Below, piece after piece: positions 23,387 through 33,171 of a stretch of DNA of 64,000 nucleotides. Within the stretch, counting starts at the first letter, position 1. Each line of letters begins with the position of its first letter. Below the pieces are notes generated by a model. The model ran no database searches. It saw only the letters and a program-made list of their open reading frames with translations, and was not told the DNA's origin. The position numbers and the translations under genes were made by a program. Source of the stretch: Zea mays (taxonomy: Eukaryota; Streptophyta; Magnoliopsida; Poales; Poaceae); NCBI RefSeq assembly GCF_902167145.1, contig NC_050098.1, positions 33,784,501 to 33,848,500 of the forward strand, in the 5' to 3' direction.

Positions 23387-23794
23387 ATGGGCAAGAACAA
23401 CAAGCGCAAGCGTGAGCCGACTCCTCCATCGGAGGAGTTTGGTGATTCAGAGTACTCGGAGGAGGAGTTCTCCTCCGAGCCCGAGGGGTCTCCGGCTCCC
23501 GTCTCTCCCCCGGCGTCGTCCGATGACTCGGACGACTCCCAGGGGATAGCTGCGGAGGTCTGGACATACATCCGGGCCGTCGAGCGCGCCGGGCTCGAAG
23601 GCTCGGATGAGTCGGAGTACTCCTCGGATGAGGAGGACTCGGACGGCGGCGACGAGGGTGAAGACGACGACGATGATGACGACGACGGCGACGGCAGCGG
23701 CAGAGGCGGCGGCGACGGCAGGGACAGCACCAAGGGCAGCAGCAGGGGCAGCACCAAGGGCAGCAGCGGCGGCAGGGGCAGGGCCAGTGGCTAG
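23387..23794 (+). CDS. Small acidic Ser/Asp/Glu-rich protein, second antisense ORF of element B
   Basis: The 135-codon frame starts at ATG 23387 in a strong context (aaccATGGG). The protein begins MGKNNKRKREPTPPSEE, a basic nuclear-signal-like start, then an acidic Ser-rich body with a run of nine Asp, and ends Gly/Ser/Arg-rich. No known domain. A TATA box lies 90 bases upstream with a pyrimidine-rich leader between, so the organisation is that of a separate plant gene. It could instead be the first exon of a longer transcript reaching 24934. Low-complexity coding makes the call uncertain. Confidence 0.5.
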   Translation: MGKNNKRKREPTPPSEEFGDSEYSEEEFSSEPEGSPAPVSPPASSDDSDDSQGIAAEVWTYIRAVERAGLEGSDESEYSSDEEDSDGGDEGEDDDDDDDDGDGSGRGGGDGRDSTKGSSRGSTKGSSGGRGRASG

Positions 23795-23810
23795 GTGCCA
23801 CTGGTCTTCT

Positions 23811-23935
23811 TAGATATTAGTATAGTTTAGTATAGCTAGAATAATGTAGTAGTAATTAGTATAATTTAGTAGTAGTAGTAGTGTAGAGTAGTATAATGTA
23901 GTTTAGTAGTAGTAGTAATGTAGAGTAGAATTAGG
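23811..23935. repeat. Low-complexity TAG/TAGT-rich stretch
   Basis: Repeated tagtag, tagtata and gtagag words follow the stop of the small ORF; probably its 3' UTR. Confidence 0.6.
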
Positions 23936-24089
23936 GAAGTACCAACTCATAAAGAGTTGGTTTGTAAGCTCGTCAACTTCCCTTTAATGAAGATTGTCGT
24001 TTATCCCCTCTTTTTGATGACTTGTCACTGCTTTTGCTGAATGTTGAAACGATTCTTTTGATATAGTAGAAACAGCGCCGAGCGATAGT

Positions 24090-24745
24090 GAAGATTGACA
24101 TCAGCGTTTTAGAAGTAACACTGAGCAATCGAACACAAGACCAGCGTTTTAGAGGCAATGCCGAATGATAGAAGGTCGGCATTGGCATTTTAGAAGTAAT
24201 GCCAAGTGACAAAATACGGGGCTGGTATTTTAGAAATAACGCCGAGTGATTGAAGGTCGGCGTCGGCATTTTATAAGTAATGCCGAGCGATTGAACACGC
24301 GGTCGGCGTTTTAGAGGCAGCGCCGAGTGATTGAAGGTCGGCGTCGGCATTTTAGAAGTAATGCCGAGCAATCGAACACGTGGTCGGCGCTTTAGAGGCA
24401 GCGCCGAGTGATTGAAGGTCGGCGTCGGCATTTTAGAAGTAATGCCGAGCGATCGAACACGTGGTCGGCGTTTTAGAGGCAGCGCCGAGTGATTGAAGGT
24501 CGGCGTCGGCATTTTAGAAGTAATGCCGAGCGATTGAACACGTGGTCGGCGCTTTAGATGCAGCGCCGAGTGATTGAAGGTCGGCGTCGGCATTTTAGAA
24601 GTAATGCCGAGCGATCGAACACGTGGTCGGCGTTTTAGAGGTAGCGCCGAGTGATTGAAGGTCGGCGTCGGCATTTTAGAAGTAATGCCGAGCGATTGAA
24701 CTCGTGATCGGCGTTTTAGAGGCAGCGCCGAGTGATAGCCAGCTT
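24090..24745. repeat. 81-bp tandem array upstream of the antisense gene of element B
   Basis: About eight copies of an 81-bp unit, for example starting GCCGAGTGATTGAAGGTCGG at 24241, 24322 and 24403. Each unit is a dimer of two related 40-bp halves. Each half contains inverted arms such as TCGGCATT/AATGCCGA or TCGGCGCT/AGCGCCGA around an 8-base loop. The minus strand is open across the array only because 81 is a multiple of three. Confidence 0.9.
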
Positions 24746-24933
24746 CTCGAGTTAATTTGAGGAAAACGGCCGAGTGATGAGGTGGCACTTTTGAAAAGGT
24801 ATCTGGCTCAAGAATATCCCTTAAGAGTCGCGCTTTTAGCCGCCTTTGCTTTCCGTGCCCTAGTTCTTGCATTTCCGCATCTGAGTCTTCTCTGCCACTC
24901 GCCTCCTGCTCTGTTTCGCCAGCGAGAAACAAG

Positions 24934-27900
24934 ATGGCGCCCAAGAGGAAGACCGCGAACTCGTCTGCCGCAGTGATCCCCGCCATCGACCCCAACAGTC
25001 AGTTACCCTTCGCAGGTAACCATATGTCTGTGATTTCTGAAGTTGAGCTTCTCCGCCTTGTTTCCATCGGGGTTCTCCCTCCACGGGAACTCTGTTCTTG
25101 GCGTTCTTGCCACGGGACCACTGTCCCAACCGAAGATACCCACGAGTCAGTGGTTTACACTCCTTTTCTTCTTCACGGCCTCGGCCTTCCCATATCTCCT
25201 TTTTTCCGTGGTATCCTTGATTTTTATCACATCAACCTGACTCACTTGAACCCTAACTCCATTCTCCAAATCTCTATTTTCGTTCACCTTTGCGAAGCTT
25301 ATCTTGGCGTGCTGCCGCATTTTGGCTTGTGGAAGTATCTGTATCACTGCCGTCCTGGGATGGCCGGGGGGCAGCATCAATTGGTCGGAGGTGCCAGTTT
25401 AGAGATGTGCCGGGGGCGAAAGACTGAGTATCTCGAGATACCCCTCAAGGACAGCATTAAAGGTTGGCGTCTGGAGTGGTTTATAATGGATAATTATGGA
25501 AATTCTCTCCCTCCTCGCTCAGGGAGACAGGCAGATGTTCGTACTCCGAGTTGGACTGAGTCTCCCACGGACCAAGAAGTAGCCGAGGCGGGCGTGTTGC
25601 TTACTGAGGTTGGATTACTGAAAGAGAGAGGTCTGACTGCCGAAGCCGTGGTCACAGATTTTGTTTTCAAAAACATTCAGCCGCTGAAGGACAGGGCCTA
25701 TCCGGCATATCTTTACCGAGGGCTGGCCGACTCAACTCGAGTTACTAATAGGAGAATTCCTTCTGTTGATTTGGTGAGCCGACTCGAGATGATCCTCAGG
25801 GGTAAGGTTTCAAACGTTGGAGCTCCAGTGGCATACTCGGCTTGGAACCTGCTTTCTCCCAAAGATTTCACTCTTTTTGTGTCCAATCCGCCCGTGACGG
25901 ATAGCAATTTGGGTCTTAGAGTTCGACCTTCTGCTGAAGAGGTCCGTTCCTTAGTTGCTTCGCTCGGGGAGATACCTGATGATGAACGGCAGATTTATTT
26001 TGAAGTGCCCCTGAACCCTAGTGACGCAGACATAAATGACATGCTCGATCTGCTAGCTGAGGATTCATCTGATACTGCTCCTGATGGTACATTGGCAGTG
26101 GTGCCGCTTCCAGAGGTTGATGCGACCTTGGATGTCTCGAAACCTGCCAATACTCGCCCGAGGCGTCCCAGCCGAACCAGTCAGCCCGAGCCTTCTGCTG
26201 ATGAGCAGAAAAGGAAAAGAAGGCGCCTCCGGCGAGTGTCTAGCTTTGATGAGGATGCCAGCACCTTAGCTCCTACTGCCGAAGAAATGACTGCAACTGG
26301 TCTTGCTGACATTGATCCCAATGGGTGCGCTCCGCCTGCTGCTGACCCCAATGAGGATGCTGTTTGTGCTGTTGCTGTGGAAGATGAGGAGGAAGAGAAT
26401 GAAACTCCATTAACTCGGAAGAACAGTCGGCAGTTCGTCGCTAGCGGTGGTAGTAGTGGGGTTCCTTCTCCTGCCTTGTCTGCTCTTATTGGTCTGCAAG
26501 AACTGTCCATGGCCAATTTTGATCAAGCTCTAGAGGATATGGTCCCTGAGAACTTGCTGTTGGAACCTGCAGACGTTGATGCAACAGAAACTTGTGCAGC
26601 CGTGCCAGATGCTGGGTTGAGGTCGTCCCGTGCCTCGTCGACCTTAGAGCACGATCTCGAGGGCCGGGATAATGACTTGGACCGTCCTGATCCTGTGGAA
26701 ACAGCTGAAGGCCCGTCGACCTTAGAGGTGGTCACGGCAGAGAGCTTGGATCCTTTGAATAGTGCTGACATGTGCCCAGCCCCCGAGGGTGTCGCCGGGG
26801 AGGACTCAACTCAGGCGAGGAGTGTAGGCCACTACCCAGCCCTCGAGGGTGTTGCCGGGGGTGACCCGGCTCAAGTGGGCAGTGCCAACCTTGACCCAGC
26901 CCCCGAGGGTGTCCGAGCGGGGTCTCCCTCCTGCACTTCCATGGATGTTCATGTGGGTTCACCTCCACACTCTGGCGGCATGATGGTGGCTCGGACTCCG
27001 GATCAGGGGGTCGCTTTGGAGGGCAGCATCCCCACTGGTCTGGAGTTAAACTCTGCTGAATGTACTGAGCTTGTTCCTGCTGGTCTGCTGCAAACTGCTT
27101 CGAGTGGTGGTCTGGCACCTGGTCATCAGCCGATTTCGAATGACTTGGGGATCCCTTCGCTTTTCTCCAACCTCCAGGTGCTGTGCTGTGCTTTAGTTGG
27201 ATCTTTATGTTGCGTGAATTGTTGCCATTATGATCATCCGCTCTTCTTATCAGGCTTTGGTGGATGGAATGGTCGGCCAGCTGAAGTCACAGGGTGCTTC
27301 CATCCCGGAGGTGGCTTCATCTCTTGAGCGTTGGAATCCGGTGTTGCTTCGGAGTCGTGTATCTGAGTTGGAGGCCGCTAATGCTGGTTAGTGTCCTTTC
27401 TTCTTCTTCTTTGTTCTTGCCCGTGGATTGTTTTACCTTCTGACCTCATTTTGTTTGAATACTTCTTGATAGGGATGACTCGGCAGATCACAGTTCTTGA
27501 AGAAAAACACTCTCAAGATCAAGCCGAAATGGCTCGACGATGCGCTGACCTCGAGGAGTAGTATTCTCAAAGTCAGATCGAGTTGAGTCAGGTCTCTGCG
27601 GCTTTGGATGATGCCAACGCTCTGAGTTCCTCCCTTCATGTCCAGCTTGACTCTGAGAAGGTAGCTTACGAATCTGTGCTTCGCCTTATGATGCTCTTGG
27701 ATTCTGAATGAGTTGATTTTTGCTTGTAGGAGGAAAAACGCATCCTTGCCGCTTCTCGCGATAATTTGGACAGATTGTACCGAGATTCCAGCAACTCGCT
27801 GACCATCTTGGAGAGGAGCCACCGTTTTACGATGGAGGAGCTTGACAATCAGCGCCGTCAACTGCAAGAATCCTCGGATGAAGTAGCCCGCCTTACACAG

Positions 27901-28191
27901 TTGCTATCGGCAAAGGACGCCACCATCAAGGGACTCCGAGCTTCTAAGAAATCCATTGCTCAGGAGTTAGAAACTGCTCAGCAGGCTGTTAAAGTTGCTG
28001 AAGAAGCTGCTGTCACTTTTAAAACTCAGTGCGATAAGGCCCTGGACAAGGCCATTCGAGCAGGACGAATCTTGATGAGAAGACCCGGCGTGGCTGTCCC
28101 TGAAGATATAAAAGCCGACGTGAATGCTGCCCCTGATTCCTCGAATCGCCCTTCTTCGTCAGTCGTTCCTGAGAAAGACATTAGAAAATAA
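24934..28191 (+). pseudogene. Antisense four-exon gene of element B (PF04195-like 'putative gypsy type transposon' protein)
   Basis: The gene runs opposite to gag-pol. Exons are 24934-27177, 27254-27386, 27473-27660 and 27730-28191. Every intron has GT...AG ends and phases fit. The start MAPKRKTANSS leads to a conserved block (residues about 65-190; 'LHGLGLPISPFFRGIL', 'NSILQISIFVHLCEAYLG', 'WRLEWFIMDNYG') of the family annotated in plants as putative gypsy type transposon. A long acidic Ser/Pro-rich linker carries an imperfect repeat 'APEGVAG(G/E)D' at about 610-670. Exons 3-4 encode a coiled coil. One TAG at 27559-27561 lies where glutamine is likely; otherwise it is open. No enzymatic motif seen; function unknown. 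Confidence 0.78.
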
Positions 28192-28461
28192 AGAAACAGT
28201 TCGCGTGCTCTGAGCGCGCAGTTAGCATGATCAAGTATCGGCTTATCATTCGAATGACGTGATTACTCCCTTATTGTATCAGAATTTATTAGTTTGCAGG
28301 TTTGTGGTAACGCTGCATGATGATTATGAAGTTTGTTTGTGGGATATGGAGATCATCCCTTGAACTGCATAAGCGTGAGTACGCTATACTGGTTCAAGCC
28401 ATCAATTACTTTTAGCCGGTAACTTCCGTTAGTAGGGCATAGTGGTCACCCCCGGTAGAGT
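28192..28461. other. Spacer downstream of the antisense gene of element B
   Basis: Probable 3' UTR of the plus-strand gene. It includes one diverged relative of the 89-bp unit near 28370-28460. No gene seen. Confidence 0.45.
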
Positions 28462-28915
28462 AAGCGTGAGCATGTTGCACCGCCTCAAGTCGTTGCCGAC
28501 TTAAGTCGATTGCTCCATTCGTAGGGCATAGTGGTCACCCCGAGTTAAGTAAGCGTGAGCATGTTGCACCGCCTTAAGTCGTTGCCGACTTAAGCCGATT
28601 GCTCCGTTCGTAGGGCATAGTGGTCACCCCGAGTTAAGTAAGCGTGAGCATGTTGCACCGCCTTAAGTCGTTGCCGACTTAAGCCGATTGCTCCGTTCGT
28701 AGGGCATAGTGGTCACCCCGAGTTAAGTAAGCGTGAGCATGTTGCACCGCCTTAAGTCGTTGCCGACTTAAGCCGATTGCTCCGTTCGTAGGGCATAGTG
28801 GTCACCCCGAGTTAAGTAAGCGTGAGCATGTTGCACCGCCTTAAGTCGTTGCCGACTTAAGCCGATTGCTCCGTTCGTAGGGCATAGTGGTCACCCCGAG
28901 TTAAGTAAGAATGCA
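28462..28915. repeat. 89-bp tandem array between pol and the antisense gene of element B
   Basis: The phrase AAGCGTGAGCATGTTGCACC starts at 28462, 28551, 28640, 28729 and 28818 (exact 89-bp steps), and a sixth partial copy starts at 28907. The last four copies are nearly identical. Inside each unit are near-palindromic words (cttaagtcg ... cgacttaag). Confidence 0.92.
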
Positions 28916-29017
28916 AGTCAATCATAAATGAGTCAAGTATCTTTGAAATCTCTCTTTATTGATGACGTATTTCTGTTATACAGAATACATGGTCACCCTG
29001 GCTGTTTTGAGATACAG

Positions 29018-29520
29018 CTATGGGTAAAACTTTCGGAGGTGCTCTATGTTCCAGGAGTTCCCGACTTCTGTACCATCCATTTGGGTGAGGCGATATGATC
29101 CGGGACGAGTGACTTCTGCTACTATGAAAGGTCCCTCCCATAAGGGTGATAACTTGTGCCGTCCCTCCCCCGTTAGAATTCGGCGGAGGACGAGGTCTCC
29201 CATCGAAAAGAAACGTTGCCGCACAGCTTTGTCGTGGTAGCGCCTTAGAGTCTGCTGGTATCGTGCTGATTGAATCACCGCATTCAGTCGCTCTTCCTCG
29301 AGTACGTCGATATCCTCCAGCCTAGTGGCTTCGGCTTCTGCTATGCTTTCGAAGATCAATCTTGGCGCCCCAAACTTGAGATCAGCAGGTAGCACTGCCT
29401 CCGACCCATAGACCATAAAGAAAGGAGTGTTTCCATGCAGGGCCCGGCTAGGTTGAGTTCTCAAGCTCCAAACAACATAAGGTAATTCTCTTATCCATTT
29501 TCCTGCGAATTTTTCATTTT
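29018..29520 (-). pseudogene. Element B integrase C-terminal region
   Basis: The continuation of integrase after the frameshift shows 'TPFFMVYGSEAVLP', 'RRYHDKAVRQRFF' and the GPY-type 'WEGPFIVAEVTRPGSYRL', ending NIEHLRKFYP. No chromodomain follows, as expected for the Tat lineage. Confidence 0.88.
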
Positions 29521-32184
29521 TATCAAAGACCTTTTTCTAAGTGCTTCCAATATCATTCCGTTGGCTCGCTCAACCTGCCCGTTGGCTCTCGGATGGGCTA
29601 CAGATGCATACTTGATCTGAATGCTTTTTTGCTCGCAGAAGTCAAAGAATTCTGAACTGGTGAAGTTGGATCCCAAGTCAGTGATGATACTGTTCGGTAT
29701 CCCAAATCTGAATATTATGTTTTGTATGAATTCCACGGCTTTAGCAGAGGTTAAGGAGGCAATGGGCTGAAACTCTATCCATTTAGTGAACTTGTCAATT
29801 GCCACCAATACATGGGTGTATCCTCCTTGAGCTTTCTTGAAAGGTCCAATCATATCCAATCCCCAGCATGCAAAAGGCCAAGTTACTGGTATGGTTTGTA
29901 GCTGCTGTGCTGGCATGTGCTGTTGTTTTGACAGGTACTGGCAAGCTTCGCATCTGTGAACTAGCTCGACTGCATCATTCTTTGCCGTCGGCCAATAGAA
30001 TCCTGACCTGAAAACCTTCCCGACTAATGTTCTGGATGCTGCATGTACTCCGCACTGCCCTGCATGGACTTCCTCCAGAAGTTGTTTCCCGGTGGACGGG
30101 AGAACGCACTTCATGAGGACGCCTGACGCGCCCCTCCGGTATAATACCTCCCCAATGAGTGTATAGTGAGCTGATTGTCTGGCAATGCGCTCTGCCGAGT
30201 TCTTGTCATCTGGCTCTTCTTCATTCTTTATATACTTAATAATCGGTTGCCTCCAGTCATCAGAGTCTGACTCGGGTTGGTCTATGATGTTGCACTCTTC
30301 TATTCGATCCGTCGAGATGCTCGGCTGATTGATTTCTTGCATGAAGACCCCGGGCGGGACTTGAGTCCGACCGGATCCGAGCTTGGACAGTACATCAGCC
30401 GCCGTGTTCCGATCTCTTTCTATATGATGGAACTCCAGGCCTTCGAATTTATCTTCTAGCTTTCGGACGGTGGCGCAGTATCTTCCCATTGAATCACTTG
30501 AACAATCCCATTCCTTGTTTATCTGACTGATGACTACCAGAGAATCCCCGTACACCATCAGTCTCTTGACACCCAGCGATATGGCGATGTTTAATCCGTG
30601 TATCAAAGCTTCATACTCGGCTGCGTTGTTAGAGGCCGGGAATAGCAATTGGAGAGCGTACTTGAGGTGTTCGCCTCCAGGTGCAGTGAAGAGAATTCCT
30701 GCTCCTGCTCCCTGCAGCTTCAGCGAGCCATCAAAATACATTCGCCATACTTCTGCGGTTTCTGGATTATCCGGCACTTGCTGTTCTGTCCACTCTGATA
30801 CGAAGTCGACCAGTGCTTGAGTTTTGATGGCAGTGCGAGGTCGGAACTCGATATCATGGGGCCCCAACTCGCAAGCCCACTTGGCTATTCGGCCAATGGC
30901 TTCCTTGTTGTGAAGAATGTCCCCTATTGGAAAACCAGTAACTACTATGACTTTGTGGTCGTCAAAGTAGTGGCGCAGCTTGCGGGCAGTTAGAAGTACT
31001 GCATATAATAGCTTCTGAACTTGAGGATACTTTTTCTTCGATGGGCCTAGAACCTCACTGATGAAATAGACGGGATGTTGTACCGGGTAGGCATGCCCTT
31101 CTTCCACTCGCTCGACTACCAACACAGTGCTTACCACGTGAGTCGTGCAAGAGATATATAACAGCAGATCTTCAGCCGGCTGAGTTGGCGTAGCTCGCCG
31201 GGGCGGTTTCAGTACTGGCGGCGTTGTCAGGAATTTCTTCAGTGCGTCTAGAGCTTCCTGTGCCTCTGAAGTCCATTGAAACTTATCCACCTTCTTCAGC
31301 AGTTTATAAAATGGCAGACCTTTTTCTCCCAGCCTGGATATGAATCTGCTCAGGGCTGCCATACATCCAGTGAGTCGCTGAACCTTCTTTTGCGATCGAG
31401 GAGCTTCCATCTTCATGATAGCTTCAATCTTATCTGGATTAGCTTCAATTCCCCGGTGGCTGACAATAAATCCGAGTAACTTTCCTGCTGGTACCCCGAA
31501 GACGCATTTCTCAGGATTGAGCTTCCATCTATATCTTCTCAAGCTGTTGAAAACCAGCTGTAAGTCTTCGATGAAATTTTCCGGATTCTCCGTTTTGATC
31601 ACCACATCGTCTACGTAAGCTTCCACACGCTTGCCCCAGTGATCGGCTAAGCATGTTTGAATAGCTCTCTGATAAGTCGCTCCAGCGTTTTTGAGGCCAA
31701 ACGGCATGGAGGTATAACAGAAAGCACCAAACGGGGTGATGAATGCCATTTTTTCTTCGTCTTCTTTTGCCAAACTAATCTGATGATACCCGGAATAGCA
31801 ATCTAAGAAAGACAGCATCGAACATCCAGCGGTGGAATCCACCACCTGATCTATCCTTGGGAGCCCGAAGGGATCCTTCGGACAGTGTTTGTTGAGATCA
31901 GTATAGTCGACGCACATGCGCCAATCCACTTTATTCTTTTTGAGTACAAGAATAGGGTTGGCTAACCACTCGGGGTGTAATACTTCTCTAATAAATCCGG
32001 TCGCGACCAAGCGGGCTAACTCGGCACGAATGGCTTCTCTCTTGTCGGGCGTGAAACGACGCAGCTTTTGCCGGATCGGCCTCGCCTGGGGATAGACCTT
32101 CAATTTGTGCTCGGCCAGTTCTCTTGGGACTCCCGGCATATCCGCAGGTTGCCATGCGAATACGTCTCGGTTATCTTGCAGGAA
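29491..32184 (-). pseudogene. Element B pol: RT, dual RNase H, integrase N-terminal and core
   Basis: More than 880 open codons. RT: 'WRMCVDYTDLNKHCPKDPF', 'SFLDCYSGYHQISL' and catalytic AYVDDVVI (about 31605). A degenerate RNase H ('EDLLLYISCTTHVVSTVL') is followed by an archaeal-type RNase H with MYFDGSLKLQGAGAG, 'NNAAEYEALIHGL', 'VYGDSLVV' and 'RDRNTAADVLSKL' (about 30380-30760). Integrase: CGVHAA...HRCEACQ, 'WGLDMIGPF', 'IITDLGSNF' (L where N is usual) and 'GQVERANGM'. The frame is lost near 29530 by a one-base deletion; the integrase C-terminus continues in another frame at 29018-29520. Confidence 0.92.
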
Positions 32185-33171
32185 CTAGACGAGCGCGCTT
32201 TCCAATTTGTCACTCAAACTGGAGCTGATGATGGCCGTCTTGCGCTCATCAGCGAACCCCAGGTTGATCCGCTTGGTGTCCTCAGTCGGCCGCATAGAGG
32301 TCACGGCCTGAGCTTCGTTTGCCGGCACGGCGAGGTCTTCATCAGGCTTGGAGTTCGCCGGTGTAGAAGGAACCGTTGACGGCTTGGTGGTGAGGGCTGC
32401 TTGGATGGCCACTCGGAAACATTCCGCGGCGCCTTGGAAGTCAGCGCGCACAGTTATGATTCCTTGTGGTCCGGGCATCTTCAGTATCATGTACGTATAG
32501 TGTGGGATGGCCATGAACTTGGCCAGCCCTGGCCTCCCGATGATGGCGTTGTACCCGCAGTCGAAGTTCGCCACCTCGAACCTCAGGAACTCGGTTCTGT
32601 AGTTATCCGGAGTCCCGAAGGTGACCAGCATGTAGATGTGGCCCAGTGGGTATTCCCCTTCCGTCGGCACGATGCCGAAGAAAGGAGTGTCTGACTCATG
32701 GAGCTCTTTGAGGTGAACTCCCAAGCCTTGAAGCGTACGGGGGAAGGTGACATTGATGCTGCTCCCCCCGTCCACTAGCACCTTCTTCACCCGGCTCTCT
32801 CGGATCACCGGATCGACGAGGAGCGGGTATTTGCCCGGGTGGTCGAAGTTGAGCCATTGATCATCCCGAGTGAACGTGATTGGGTGCTCCGACCACCGGT
32901 ACGGGGCGGGAGGGCCGGTGGTCGCCACCAGTATCTGGCGGTCGTTGAGCTTTTGTTGTCTCTTGTTCTCCTGCGACCCATGTCCGCCGAAGATGACGTT
33001 GACCTCCCTGTCAACGCGCGGGAAAGCTCCTCCTCCCCCCTCCTCCGGCTGATGGGGCTGTCGTGGTTCATCTGGTCCTCCCCTCGGCGGAGGAGGTGGT
33101 AGAGGTTGGAAGGGTCGGCCATGCCCGACGGAGTGCTTGAAGTCCCGGCAGTTGCGGAGAGTGTGGCGCAT
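32185..33171 (-). pseudogene. Element B protease
   Basis: The aspartic protease active-site motif is VLVDGGSSINV (about 32750-32785), and the second conserved block is 'YNAIIGRPGLAKF'. It cleaves the gag-pol chain. A proline-rich segment joins it to gag. The frame ends at TAG 32185-32187 just before the conserved pre-RT segment 'DNRDVFAW', which reads on in the same frame, so protease and RT are separated only by this one stop. Confidence 0.88.

Noticed and set aside
23295..23801. Minus-strand Pro/Arg/Cys-rich and Ser-rich frames opposite the small acidic ORF
   Set aside because: They mirror the low-complexity codons of the plus-strand ORF and lack start context or domains.
23973..24995. A 340-codon minus-strand open frame with a repeated 27-residue motif
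   Set aside because: It exists because the 81-bp tandem unit is a multiple of three. It has no promoter, no domain and runs into the start of the well-supported plus-strand gene.
28462..28915. Regularly spaced repeats that could suggest a CRISPR array
   Set aside because: The whole 89-bp unit repeats with no unique spacers, and the array sits in a plant retrotransposon.
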